A stretch of DNA of 64,000 nucleotides from assembly GCA_020627535.1 (NCBI GenBank), contig JAHDGU010000016.1, positions 1 through 64,000 of the forward strand. Direction: 5' to 3'. Made by a program: the position numbers and the translations under genes. The notes under the pieces were generated by a model. It was not told where the DNA came from, did not search any database, and was given only the letters and a program-made list of their open reading frames with translations. Each line of letters starts with the position of its first letter. Within the stretch, counting starts at the first letter, position 1. Source of the stretch: Saprospiraceae bacterium (lineage in GTDB: Bacteria; Bacteroidota; Bacteroidia; Chitinophagales; Saprospiraceae). Below are positions 8,698 through 17,169 of this stretch, in pieces.

Positions 8698-9357
8698 ATG
8701 AGGTACTACTTGGAAGCATTCCAAAGAGCCTTTGATTTTGATGGTAGATCAAGTCGTATTGCCTATTGGTTTTTTATTGGGGTCAATCTCTTTATTGCTT
8801 TTCAATTGCAAGAGCTTGATCGAATATTGGGCCTGCAGATCGGACGTTCAAGCATGGGTTGGATTTATGCTGGCTATGTGGTGGTCATGTTTGTACCTGC
8901 CCTTGCAGCTGCAGTGCGTAGACTCCATGATACTGGCCGATCTGGTCATCTGCTGTGGTTGGCATTGGTGCCATTGATCGGAGGTTTGATCCTCTTGGTA
9001 CTACTCTTACAGAGGTCTGATGACACGAATGCATATGGTGAGCCGCGGGAGGATCCGATGGATTGGGGGTCGACAGAATCGACGGATAATCGAATTATGA
9101 TTTTTATTATTTGGTCAAGTGTTACCGCACTGGTGTTCATCGTGTTGTCAAGGTGGCTTTTTGCCAAGTGGAATATGTCTCATGATAGCCTTCAAAAGAT
9201 CTTTGAGATGAGATCCTGGCTTGGATTCTGGTTTTTGTTTGGCTTATTGATGGCCATACGTCGCGGACGGACGAAAGCATGGGCTTTGTTTTTAGTAATA
9301 TTTTGGCTTCTATTCGCATTTGTGGCAACACGTATCGGCGAGATCCCGATGTGGTGA
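8698..9357 (+). CDS. DUF805 membrane protein with an extra C-terminal membrane pair
   Basis: The N-terminal half is a DUF805 integral membrane domain: FDFDGRSSRIAYWFFIGVNL, a second span with YVVVMFVPALAAAVRRLHDTGRSG, and a third LALVPLIGGLILLVLLL, ending NAYGEPRE. DUF805 proteins usually stop near there (about 110-130 residues). Here a further part of about 85 residues adds about three more hydrophobic segments, around residues 132-158 and 172-213, separated by short charged linkers. Function unknown; inner membrane. The stop is directly followed by the MITE-like element, which may separate this gene from those downstream. Confidence 0.85.
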   Translation: MRYYLEAFQRAFDFDGRSSRIAYWFFIGVNLFIAFQLQELDRILGLQIGRSSMGWIYAGYVVVMFVPALAAAVRRLHDTGRSGHLLWLALVPLIGGLILLVLLLQRSDDTNAYGEPREDPMDWGSTESTDNRIMIFIIWSSVTALVFIVLSRWLFAKWNMSHDSLQKIFEMRSWLGFWFLFGLLMAIRRGRTKAWALFLVIFWLLFAFVATRIGEIPMW

Positions 9358-9364
9358 TGATTTG

Positions 9365-9671
9365 AACCCAATTCGTGCATTAGGACTTATTTGAGCATTC
9401 TACCATAGATATAAGTCGTAGATATTGAATGTCTTGTACATATTAAGATGACATTTTTGTTTGTAACATTTTGTTCCGGTTAAGAAGCTATTTTCCAAAT
9501 GAGAAATCTCCTAGAAAACTTAACGGTGTCAAGTCTTCGAGTTTAGCCTATTTCTGCTTCATAATCAGGCACTTACTCTCCTCGCCATAGCTCGCTATGC
9601 CTCGTCGGCCAAGCACCCGATTCTATCGCATAAATCCACTATCCTTCGAAGCCTATTGCACGAATTGGGTT
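9365..9671. mobile_element. MITE-like element with terminal inverted repeats, non-coding
   Basis: The left end, AACCCAATTCGTGCA at 9365-9379, is exactly inverted at the right end, TGCACGAATTGGGTT at 9657-9671. With a few mismatches the match extends inward over TAGG to about 22 bases and outward by about four. The 307-base interior has no convincing reading frame; it includes a GC-rich stretch at about 9578-9625 unlike the AT-rich flanks. A clear target-site duplication is not visible. It lies 7 bases after the DUF805 stop. This suggests a small element moved by a transposase encoded elsewhere, or a decayed insertion sequence. The remaining gap 9672-9832 shows no feature. Confidence 0.55.
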
Positions 9672-9832
9672 GAAAGCTACTTGCAATTGACCTACGAATG
9701 GCAACTTGGTCAGTAGAAATCCACCTCTAAAGAAGACTGGGTAAGAATGTGATACTACATAACTTCGCAGTGCTTGAGGCCATGGCTCTGAGGCTATGCC
9801 GTTTGATATGTTGACGTATACAACTTGATTCA

Positions 9833-10762
9833 TTGAAAAATTTTCTCTTACTCTTTGTCGCGATCATGATGCTGGCTTGTTCTGGGTCAGCTGATGACTT
9901 GGATCTCTCTAGAGATGGGCACGTAAAGCTCATGAGTCCAAGACTGATCAAGTATGTGATGAGTCGTGATGGCCAACTGGATCGGCCACTAGAGCAGTAT
10001 TTTGATATGACGACAGTAAAAAGTCTTTGCGGAGTCCAAGGTATGGATGTGATCAGCATGGGCAATATGTATCGCAATATCAATTTCTTTCCCGAAGGAG
10101 ATGGCTTGCTCAGGATGCAACAAGAGAATGATTTTATCCTATCTGCAGCACAGAGCTGTGGTGATGCTTGTAGGGCCTACATCGCTGTGGATCCGCTGCT
10201 CAATGATGCGGTCGAAGAACTGCAGCGCTGTCATGAATTGGATTCTACCATAGGTCTATGGATGGATTTTAAGGTTTCCAATGTTTACCTCACGTCATAT
10301 TTACACCGCCAGTATCTCAAGGACATCCTGCAAGAATGCTCACGCAGATCTATACCTGTCTATGTACAACTCGATCCAGGTCATCCGAGGTATGGGATCG
10401 ATGATATGAGATTTTTGATGGATTCTGTCATGACGACTGTGGGACATCTCAGCATGCGTGTCGCGCACATGGGAGGATCGGGAGGCTTTCATGAGGCAAA
10501 TGAAAAAATCATCAATCAATATCTTGAGTACAGGGAACAAGGTAAGGTCCCTGAGAGACATGACATCCAGTGGGATCTGTCCGCAGTGGGTCTTGACAAG
10601 ACTTTTGAAAGATCAAAGGTCCTGTCGGAAGAGCAGTTTGAAAAGCTAGAAAAGTACATAGCAGATCTTGGCAGTGAAAATATCGTCTTCGGATCTAGAT
10701 ATCCGCTCTACGATAGCCAAGACTATATTTCTGTTCTCCGTGATAATGGCATCTTGCCATAA
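9833..10762 (+). CDS. Amidohydrolase-fold lipoprotein lacking most metal ligands (pseudoenzyme candidate)
   Basis: A 309-residue protein of the Amidohydro_2 type (metal-dependent TIM barrel) made as a lipoprotein: KNFLLLFVAIMMLACSG with lipobox Cys 16. It starts at TTG; an in-frame stop 19 bases upstream leaves no ATG before the leader. The fold is visible from DGHVKLMSPRL at the first strand, VYVQLDPGH, RVAHMGGSGG and ENIVFGSRYPLYD at the last. Active relatives have HxH, a Lys/His pair after the third strand, AHxGG and FGSDxP. Here HxH is HVK, the Lys/His position reads WMDF, and the final Asp is Arg; only AHMGG remains. It probably binds rather than hydrolyses, or has changed its metal site. 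Confidence 0.75.
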   Translation: MKNFLLLFVAIMMLACSGSADDLDLSRDGHVKLMSPRLIKYVMSRDGQLDRPLEQYFDMTTVKSLCGVQGMDVISMGNMYRNINFFPEGDGLLRMQQENDFILSAAQSCGDACRAYIAVDPLLNDAVEELQRCHELDSTIGLWMDFKVSNVYLTSYLHRQYLKDILQECSRRSIPVYVQLDPGHPRYGIDDMRFLMDSVMTTVGHLSMRVAHMGGSGGFHEANEKIINQYLEYREQGKVPERHDIQWDLSAVGLDKTFERSKVLSEEQFEKLEKYIADLGSENIVFGSRYPLYDSQDYISVLRDNGILP

Positions 10763-10779
10763 ATTCACCGATACCGCTC

Positions 10780-11421
10780 ATGGATCTCGCAGCTCATCAG
10801 AATATTGACTTGACTCAATGGAAAAGAAAGGAGCACTATGCTTTTTTTTCGGCATGTGACGAGCCATTTTTTGGTATCACGGCAGAAGTGGAGTGTACAG
10901 CTCTGCTAGCGAAGTGCCGTGACTCTTCGAGGTCTTTTTTTGCGAGCTACTTATTTGCTGTGATGAAGGCTGCCAATGAGACTGAGGCCTTTCGCTATCG
11001 TATCATTGATGGAGTGCCAGTGGTCTTTGATGAGATTCATGCCTCCGCCGTCCTCTCACGGCCTGATCACAGTTTTGCCATGAGCTTCATTGAATATAAT
11101 CATGATTTTGGAGTGTTTTGCGATGCTTTAAATCGTGAAAGGCAGAATGTCTTGTCAGAGGCAGGTCTTCGATTCAATGATAATGCTAAGCGTCCAGATT
11201 CCATTCACTTTTCGACCTTTCCATGGAAGCGCATTACTGGCTTGAGTCACGCACGCAATCTCAAGGTGGGTGACAGTTCGCCAAAGGTGACCATAGGATC
11301 GACATATGAGCGCCAGGGCAAATGGTTTTTTTCTGTATCCGTACACTGTCATCATGCATTGATGGATGGCTATGAGGTGGGCTTGTTTTTACAGCGACTC
11401 GAAGCCTCCTTGATGGAATAA
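10780..11421 (+). CDS. Chloramphenicol acetyltransferase-family acyltransferase
   Basis: A 213-residue protein of the CAT fold, usual length for trimeric CATs. The catalytic HHxxxDG motif is present as HHALMDG at 191-197, after the typical strand (WFFSVSVHC), and the N-terminal substrate region includes WKRKEHYAFF and RYRI. These enzymes transfer acetyl from acetyl-CoA to a hydroxyl. Many chromosomal Bacteroidota members have unknown natural substrates, and nothing here (no mobile context, no resistance neighbours) indicates drug resistance. The gene is 17 bases after the amidohydrolase-like gene and 9 bases before the LpxL-like gene. Confidence 0.85.
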   Translation: MDLAAHQNIDLTQWKRKEHYAFFSACDEPFFGITAEVECTALLAKCRDSSRSFFASYLFAVMKAANETEAFRYRIIDGVPVVFDEIHASAVLSRPDHSFAMSFIEYNHDFGVFCDALNRERQNVLSEAGLRFNDNAKRPDSIHFSTFPWKRITGLSHARNLKVGDSSPKVTIGSTYERQGKWFFSVSVHCHHALMDGYEVGLFLQRLEASLME

Positions 11422-11430
11422 TACAGGAGT

Positions 11431-12303
11431 GTGAAGGCGCTATCCTACTATATCACCCTTCCCTTCATCTATCTGGTGGCGATGCTGCCACTTGGTTTGC
11501 TTTATTTATTCTCAGATTTTTTGTACCTGATCATTTACAGAGTGGTTGGATATCGCAAGGCTGTGGTAAGAGAAAATCTTCGACAGAGTTTTCCAGCACA
11601 GACTCAGAGTGATCTGCTAAGAATTGAGAAGAAATTTTATCGATATTTCTGTGATCTAGTACTTGAGACTCTAAAGACATTGGTCATCAGTCCACGACGG
11701 CTTGATCGTATGGTGCAATTTGAGAATACTGAGCTGCTTGAAAGGTACCATATGGAAGGTCAGAGTATTGCTTTGGTCCTTGGGCATCAAGGCAACTGGG
11801 AGCTTGTTGGTGCAGCCTACAGTCAACTAGGGTTTCACCCACTCTATGTGATCTATCATCCTCTGAGCAATCCCCACTACGATCGCCTACTCCGTCATAT
11901 GCGAACCCGACTAGGCAATGGACTGTACAGTGTCAAGACAGTTTTGCGTGATATGGTATCTAGGCGCGATACTGTTACTGCCACGGCATTCATAGCTGAT
12001 CAGACTCCTCAGCCTGATCGTGCTCATTGGATGGAGTTTTTATCACAGGACACACCCGTCTTTCGCGGTACAGCCATATTGAGCCGAAGACTCAAGCTGC
12101 CGCTGATCTATGTCTCAGTCACACGTTCAGAGCGTGGTAAATACCTTGTGAAGTTGGAGGAATTGGCCTCTGAGCCCTCTCGGCTAGAGGAAGATGAGCT
12201 CACAGAATTGCATACCAGACGACTCGAAGTAGACATTCGCGCTCATCCCGAGCTTTGGCTCTGGACTCATCGGCGCTGGAAGCACCAGAGAACCGCGATA
12301 TGA
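11431..12303 (+). CDS. LpxL/HtrB-family lipid A-type acyltransferase
   Basis: Membrane-bound acyltransferase of 290 residues that adds secondary acyl chains in lipid A-type pathways. It begins at GTG with a hydrophobic anchor (about 6-36). The catalytic HX4E motif is HQGNWE at 119-124. Other conserved parts are RENLRQSFP, FIADQTPQ, the FRGTAILSRRLKLPLIYV segment and LWLWTHRRWK at the end. It acts at the cytoplasmic face of the inner membrane. The next gene, a desaturase, starts 13 bases later, so the two may jointly adjust membrane lipids; this is inferred from position. Confidence 0.9.
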   Translation: MKALSYYITLPFIYLVAMLPLGLLYLFSDFLYLIIYRVVGYRKAVVRENLRQSFPAQTQSDLLRIEKKFYRYFCDLVLETLKTLVISPRRLDRMVQFENTELLERYHMEGQSIALVLGHQGNWELVGAAYSQLGFHPLYVIYHPLSNPHYDRLLRHMRTRLGNGLYSVKTVLRDMVSRRDTVTATAFIADQTPQPDRAHWMEFLSQDTPVFRGTAILSRRLKLPLIYVSVTRSERGKYLVKLEELASEPSRLEEDELTELHTRRLEVDIRAHPELWLWTHRRWKHQRTAI

Positions 12304-12316
12304 GTACCTTTGCGGC

Positions 12317-13297
12317 ATGGGAACCAAGGAATTGATACTTGAGACTTCGAAGTTTGCAAAGGAAGATCGGGTAAAGAGCTGGAGGCTTCTTATTGTATCT
12401 CTGATCCTGACTGTAGGCGCCTATGTGCTCGCCATCTGGTCAGCCGTTCCTCTTGCCTTACGGATTGCTTCTTCGATCATTGCGGGACTGCTGGTGGTAC
12501 GCATCTTCATCATGTACCACGATTACCTTCACAAGAGCATTCTGCAGCGCTCTAAGCTCGCAGAATGGATCTTCAAGCTCTACGGGATGTTCATCCTTGC
12601 GCCGATATCTATCTGGCGACGATCGCACGATCATCATCACGCGCACAACTCCAAGTTGTATACCTCGTCCATCGGCAGCTATCCGATAGTGACCAAAGAA
12701 GACTACCTCAAAGCCAGTAAGAAAGAGCGCTTTATCTATATGATGGTCAGGCACCCTCTCACGATTGCCTTTGGCTACATCTTCGCATTTTTGATCGGTA
12801 TGACTATCAGGTCTTTGGTCAATGGCGGCAAGAAGCACATAGATTCACTGTACGCCATCATTTTCCACTTTGGCATTGGAGCATTGATTTGGGTCTTTTT
12901 CGGTCCCTTGGCATTCTTGTTGGGTTTTCTTGTGCCTGCGTTAATCAGTAGCGCTATGGGGGCTTACTTATTTTATGCACAGCACAATTTTCCATCAGCG
13001 GTCTTTCGACCAAAAGAAGATTGGGATTTTGCCTTTGCGGCACTCAACTCGTCTAGCTACATGAAGATGAGCAAGGTGATGCACTGGTTTACGGGCAATA
13101 TTGGATATCATCACATACACCATATCAACTCCAAGATTCCATTTTACCGTTTGCCGGAGGTGTTTAAGTCGATTAAGGCTTTACAAAATCCTGGTACGAC
13201 GAGTTTGTCTCCATTGGAAATCATCAGATGCTTTCGGCTCAAGGTCTGGGACCCCGAGCGTGGTCGTATGATCGGTAGGAGAGAGATCTACGCGTAG
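12317..13297 (+). CDS. Membrane fatty acid desaturase
   Basis: Integral membrane di-iron enzyme of 326 residues that introduces a double bond into acyl chains. All three histidine boxes are visible: HDYLH at 68-72, HDHHH at 104-108 and HHIHH near 257-261 (in NIGYHHIHHINSKIP). Hydrophobic spans lie at about 25-66, 145-165 and 175-215. The third box followed by PFYRLPEV is typical of acyl-lipid desaturases. It follows the LpxL-like acyltransferase by 13 bases. Regioselectivity cannot be read from the sequence. A role in adapting membrane fluidity is likely from the family. Confidence 0.9.
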   Translation: MGTKELILETSKFAKEDRVKSWRLLIVSLILTVGAYVLAIWSAVPLALRIASSIIAGLLVVRIFIMYHDYLHKSILQRSKLAEWIFKLYGMFILAPISIWRRSHDHHHAHNSKLYTSSIGSYPIVTKEDYLKASKKERFIYMMVRHPLTIAFGYIFAFLIGMTIRSLVNGGKKHIDSLYAIIFHFGIGALIWVFFGPLAFLLGFLVPALISSAMGAYLFYAQHNFPSAVFRPKEDWDFAFAALNSSSYMKMSKVMHWFTGNIGYHHIHHINSKIPFYRLPEVFKSIKALQNPGTTSLSPLEIIRCFRLKVWDPERGRMIGRREIYA

Positions 13298-13306
13298 TTG
13301 ATGATA

Positions 13307-13322
13307 GGGCTTTCGCCCAAAT
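13307..13322 (+). repeat. NNNC-TTTC-GNNN-AAAW hairpin, stem GGGC/GCCC
   Basis: GGGC TTTC GCCC AAAT forms a perfect 4-bp stem with a TTTC loop and AAAT tail. It lies 8 bases before the start codon of the aldo/keto reductase gene. It is one member of the dispersed family described in the findings. Confidence 0.6.
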
Positions 13323-13329
13323 TGACTTT

Positions 13330-14313
13330 ATGAAGTATAGAAGATTTGGTAAGACTGACTGGCAAGTCTCTGAGATAGGTCTGGGTACGTGGCAGGTCGG
13401 TGGAAAATGGGGAAGCGGATTTTCATTCGACAATGCAGCAAGTATTCTAGAGTGTGCGATTGAGGAAGGCATCAACTTCATTGATACGGCGGATGTATAT
13501 GAAGCTGGACTGAGCGAGACCGCTGTAGGTAAAGCAGTGAGATCAGCAGATCATAAAATCTATGTGGCTACCAAGTGTGGCCGTCAGATCATTCCCCATG
13601 AAAATCAATACTACACGCCAGATGTCCTAGAGCGATATGTCGATCAGAGTCTGCTGCGCCTCGGGTTAGAACAGATAGACCTGATTCAGCTCCATTGTCC
13701 TCCGAGTGAGGTCTATGCCAGGGATGAGATTTTTGAGCGCTTTATACGCTTACGCGAAAAAGGGAAGATCGCTCATATGGGCGTAAGTGTCGAGAAGATC
13801 GATGAGGCCTTGCAAGCGCTAAACTATGAAGTGGTTTCCAGTGTGCAGATCATTTTTAATATTTTTCGTCAGCGACCAGCGGCGGAGTTTTTTGCGGAAG
13901 CTAAAAAAAGAGATGTAGCCATCATCTCTCGCGTACCTCTGGCTAGTGGATTGCTTACTGGCCTGTATTCTGCTGATACGGTATTTGGTAAGGAAGATCA
14001 TCGATCTTTCAATCGCAATGGCGAGGCATTTGACAAAGGAGAGACTTTCTCCGGTGTGCCCTATGAGGTCGGTCTGCAAGCAGTAGCAGAGATCAAGAAG
14101 GTAGCTCCAGATTTAGATAATTTGATTCCTCTTGCTCTGAGCTGGATTCTTTCCCATGAGGAAGTGTCTTGTGTGATTCCGGGTGTGTCTCGGGTGGGGC
14201 AGTTGGACTCGATCATCGCGAGTGAGAACTATGGATTATCGAGTCAGGCAATAGATCAACTCGGAGAGATCTATGATCGCCACATCCGCGAGTGGGTACA
14301 TGAGTCTTGGTAG
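13330..14313 (+). CDS. Aldo/keto reductase
   Basis: NADPH-dependent (beta/alpha)8-barrel oxidoreductase of 327 residues. The catalytic tetrad is present: Asp and Tyr in FIDTADVYEAGLSE, Lys in YVATKCGRQ, His in LIQLHCPP. Other family marks are the opening RRFGKTDWQVSEIGLGTWQVGG and the cofactor region (PLALSWILSHEEVSCVIPG). It resembles the YghZ/Tas-like group acting on small aldehydes and ketones; the substrate is unknown. The stop is 17 bases before the ATG of the AraC-type regulator, suggesting shared transcription. The start is 32 bases after the desaturase stop with a small hairpin in between. Confidence 0.93.
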   Translation: MKYRRFGKTDWQVSEIGLGTWQVGGKWGSGFSFDNAASILECAIEEGINFIDTADVYEAGLSETAVGKAVRSADHKIYVATKCGRQIIPHENQYYTPDVLERYVDQSLLRLGLEQIDLIQLHCPPSEVYARDEIFERFIRLREKGKIAHMGVSVEKIDEALQALNYEVVSSVQIIFNIFRQRPAAEFFAEAKKRDVAIISRVPLASGLLTGLYSADTVFGKEDHRSFNRNGEAFDKGETFSGVPYEVGLQAVAEIKKVAPDLDNLIPLALSWILSHEEVSCVIPGVSRVGQLDSIIASENYGLSSQAIDQLGEIYDRHIREWVHESW

Positions 14314-14330
14314 TCGAGAGATGCCACTTT

Positions 14331-15143
14331 ATGTTAGAAAAAATCCGACAGCTCTATAGACCAATACAGCCGACGGTAAGTCAGGTTGAATCCAAGGTGT
14401 ACTATAGAGAGTACTTGCCTGAACTAGGCTTAAGAAATTACATCTATTGTTATTGGGATCTTCATACGACAACTCCATTGGAGCAAGATTTTGTCTACAG
14501 AGTTGTCTCTGATGGATGTATCGATATTTTCTTCAATCTTCAGGATACTTCTGAGAGTTTTGTCATGGGTTTTTGTCGGCAGTTCACCGAGTTTGACTTG
14601 TCACAAGAATTTCATTATGTGGGAATCCGATTCTTACCGACCATGTTTCCTCAGTTGTTCCGGATTGATGCTAGTACATTAAGTGATAACTTCTTTCCGC
14701 TCGCGAGTATTTTGAACTCTTGTGCGGACTATATTCGTACCGAGGTATCTAGGTCGTTTCCTATTGAGCAAGTATGTGAATACTTGGATCACTACTTTTT
14801 GGAAGTGCTGCGCCACTCGGACTTTGATGATGATAGCCGATTGTATGATGCTATCGAGAGCATTTTGACGCATCAGGGAGTGGTTAATGTTCAGACAGAT
14901 ATAGCCACAGGTCTGAGTCCTCGTCAGATGCGTCGAGTCTTTCACTACTATATCGGTACTTCACCAAAGGTTTTTAGTAAGGTTGTCCGTTTTCAAAATA
15001 TCCTGCGGGCCAAGCCCTCGTCACAAAGTCTAAAGAGAAATAAGCTATTTTATGACTTGGGATACTATGATCAAGCTCACTTTGTCAAGGATTTTAAGAG
15101 CCTATATGGTGTGACTCCATCCAAGGCCTTTGGTCGAGAGTAA
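14331..15143 (+). CDS. AraC-family transcriptional regulator
   Basis: A 270-residue DNA-binding regulator. The ATG at 14331 is chosen; an in-frame TTG at 14307 would overlap the previous gene and adds nothing recognisable. The N-terminal part (about 1-150) resembles the DUF6597 sensing domain: REYLPELGLRNYIYCYWDL, then SDGCIDIFFNL. The C-terminal AraC domain carries two helix-turn-helix motifs, with LSPRQMRRVFHYYIGTSPKVFSKVVRFQ followed by FYDLGYYDQAHFVKDFKSLYGVTPS. It may control the aldo/keto reductase before it or the VOC gene after it; no operator was identified. Confidence 0.9.
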   Translation: MLEKIRQLYRPIQPTVSQVESKVYYREYLPELGLRNYIYCYWDLHTTTPLEQDFVYRVVSDGCIDIFFNLQDTSESFVMGFCRQFTEFDLSQEFHYVGIRFLPTMFPQLFRIDASTLSDNFFPLASILNSCADYIRTEVSRSFPIEQVCEYLDHYFLEVLRHSDFDDDSRLYDAIESILTHQGVVNVQTDIATGLSPRQMRRVFHYYIGTSPKVFSKVVRFQNILRAKPSSQSLKRNKLFYDLGYYDQAHFVKDFKSLYGVTPSKAFGRE

Positions 15144-15242
15144 ATCATGGATAGAGTTGAAGATGTCCGTTTTTTACAATATTTTCCTCTGTCGTCGCCT
15201 GCATCTTTGGTGTATCAACAATAACAATAAAAACTTCACTTC

Positions 15243-15626
15243 ATGAAACTCAATGCAGGAATCCTTACAGAGAAATTGAAAGAAACCAAAGCATTTTATA
15301 CAAAGTATCTGGACTTTGGTGTGACATTTGAAAACGAATTTTATCTCTTGCTGCACACACCCAACAGGCAGGCTGAATTATCTTTTCTACTGCCCAATCA
15401 TCCGACTCAGGCTGAGTTTTTTCATGCACCATTTCAAGGACAAGGGATGTATCTGACGATCGAAGTCGAGGATGTGGATACTCTTTACGATCGGATGAAA
15501 ACTATGGGTATCGACATCAAAGTGGATCTCAGAGATGAGCCTTGGGGTGATAGACATTTTGCGATACAAGACCCTAATGGGATCGGGATTGACATTGTGA
15601 GATACACAGCTCCAGAAGAGGCATAG
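15243..15626 (+). CDS. VOC (glyoxalase/bleomycin resistance-like) family protein
   Basis: A 127-residue single-module vicinal oxygen chelate protein with the beta-alpha-beta-beta-beta pattern: KLNAGILTEKLKETKAFYTKYL in the first half, and LTIEVEDVDTLYDRMKTMGI, then WGDRHFAIQDPNGIGIDIVRY, in the second. Family members bind a metal between paired modules and act in varied reactions or bind drugs; the role here is unknown. No signal peptide. Its stop is one base from the stop of the convergent AlkD-like gene. It is the last gene of the plus-strand run. Confidence 0.85.
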   Translation: MKLNAGILTEKLKETKAFYTKYLDFGVTFENEFYLLLHTPNRQAELSFLLPNHPTQAEFFHAPFQGQGMYLTIEVEDVDTLYDRMKTMGIDIKVDLRDEPWGDRHFAIQDPNGIGIDIVRYTAPEEA

Positions 15627-15627
15627 C

Positions 15628-16335
15628 CTAGCACTTGGCCATCTTCTTTTTATGACCAATTCTACCCTTGTCTTCTACCTTCTTGATGTAGGCCGAGATC
15701 GCTGGGACTTTGCATGCGGTGTCTCCCATGTCCACCTTCACTTTACCAATTTTCTCTCCGAGTGCTTTGCATTTTTCTGTGAGCTCCGGTATGCCGCAGC
15801 CAGCAGCGATGATGAAGCCATTCATGGTGTAGCGGACTCTTCCATCGATCTCGTGTATTTGCGCAGCTGCCCGATCTACAAGGGCAGACCACTGGTCTAC
15901 ATCGATCTGGTCTGATGGGAGCAAGCCGGCTAGACTGCTCAGCGTAGCCCATCCACTGCTTGTGACATTGGGTTTGTCACTATCGATCCATTTGAGCGCA
16001 AGCTCGAGCCCATGAGGACTATCTGCAGCCGCCCAGGCGACACTATATTCCGAGATCATATACCATGGCGCTTTCTCCGCCCAAGACTGCAGATCCGCTT
16101 TGGTGATCTTGTCGTCGTCTGATATTAGCGCTGCGAGATACATGGCATCAGAGTTACCCGTGTTGAAGAGTTGTAAAGAGAGCTCATGGTCTTTTTTGAC
16201 CTTTTTGACGATTTTCTTAAGATCGGCGACCTTGACTCCGTACATGGGACAGTCTGCCCCATGTTTGCGATAAATATTCACTGTTCCTGGGTTGCCCATG
16301 GCTTCTAGCTGGGACATGACTTCTTTGAGTTGCAT
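15628..16335 (-). CDS. DNA alkylation repair protein (AlkD-like HEAT-repeat family)
   Basis: A 235-residue all-helical protein of the DNA alkylation repair (PF08713) group, whose AlkC/AlkD members remove alkylated bases through a HEAT-repeat cradle. Visible marks are MYGVKVADLKKIVKKVKKDHELSLQLF, WAEKAPWYMISEYSVAWAAADS and the lysine-rich C-terminus GHKKKMAKC. Many Bacteroidota homologues are annotated this way without tested glycosylase activity. It is the last gene of a minus-strand series, 10 bases after the cupin gene. Confidence 0.85.
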   Translation of the reverse strand: MQLKEVMSQLEAMGNPGTVNIYRKHGADCPMYGVKVADLKKIVKKVKKDHELSLQLFNTGNSDAMYLAALISDDDKITKADLQSWAEKAPWYMISEYSVAWAAADSPHGLELALKWIDSDKPNVTSSGWATLSSLAGLLPSDQIDVDQWSALVDRAAAQIHEIDGRVRYTMNGFIIAAGCGIPELTEKCKALGEKIGKVKVDMGDTACKVPAISAYIKKVEDKGRIGHKKKMAKC

Positions 16336-16345
16336 AGTACTTGTA

Positions 16346-17137
16346 TTAGGTCTTGGAGATCCTAAGATACTTCAATAGTCCGTGACCTTTACTAGTCCAC
16401 TGAGCGTTCATGCCATCTGGAAGCATCACGAAGTCCCCGGTATAAAAATCGTGCTCGCTTTCATCAGCGAGCTTTATGGTGATCATTCCAGATAGGATGT
16501 GAATAAGCTGCTCTTGATCAATCGGTGCGACTTGTCTGGTTTGAGGTCTTTCTGCGATGATGCTTACGGTGAGCTCAGGACCTGTCGCTAGGACTTCTTG
16601 ATAGTATCCTTCTTGATCCGGAGTAATCTGGGTGCCCGAAGTGCTGCCAAGATTGAGACGCTTGTGTTGATGATCATAGGTCTGATCCGAGGCCTCTGCT
16701 CTTTGCGTAGCGATCACAGAGAGCTCGTAGTGTAAGTGATTACCACCACGGATCTGCCAAGTACCATTGTAGCCTTTTGGCGCAAAGAAGTGCTCATGAC
16801 TTTGGAAGATTTCTGCAGGCCCGTGCTCAGGCTGAATGACGGCTTCACCATGCAACATGTAGACGTACTCATCGAAGGGAAAGTCCTTCATCTCATTGGT
16901 CCAGTTTGCTGTGGAGACGACGTAGACTGATAGTTCTGGGCCTCGGTAAAGATTCTTCTGGTAAAAGTCTTTTTCGGGCTCGTTTTTCAGATCTATCTTT
17001 TGCAATCCTATTCCTGAGAGGACTGCTTTATTCAAGAGGATGGGAGCGACGATTTCCTGTGCAGTAATACCGTAAGACACAGCGAATAGAAGTACAAGGA
17101 CAAGCAGTCTGGATAAGATTGACTTGATAAGTAGCAT
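16346..17137 (-). CDS. Secreted double-cupin protein
   Basis: A 263-residue protein with a signal peptide (LLVLVLLFAVSYGITAQ) and two cupin barrels at about 45-145 and 165-255. Each barrel has the glycine-rich conserved strands: EYVYMLHGEAVIQPEHG with FFAPKGYNGTW in the first, and QLIHILSGMITIKLADES with FVMLPDGMNAQWTS in the second. The segments resemble the (S)-ureidoglycine aminohydrolase-type cupin (DUF861). Metal-ligand histidines are sparse, so enzymatic activity is uncertain. It sits between a small secreted protein gene (33 bases upstream) and the AlkD-like gene (10 bases downstream). Confidence 0.75.
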   Translation of the reverse strand: MLLIKSILSRLLVLVLLFAVSYGITAQEIVAPILLNKAVLSGIGLQKIDLKNEPEKDFYQKNLYRGPELSVYVVSTANWTNEMKDFPFDEYVYMLHGEAVIQPEHGPAEIFQSHEHFFAPKGYNGTWQIRGGNHLHYELSVIATQRAEASDQTYDHQHKRLNLGSTSGTQITPDQEGYYQEVLATGPELTVSIIAERPQTRQVAPIDQEQLIHILSGMITIKLADESEHDFYTGDFVMLPDGMNAQWTSKGHGLLKYLRISKT

Positions 17138-17169
17138 CAGGTTTTATATTGGATCGGTGCGTATCTGAT

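Noticed and set aside
10780-11421. Chloramphenicol resistance gene
   Set aside because: CAT-fold family only; no mobile or resistance context, and environmental homologues often have other substrates.
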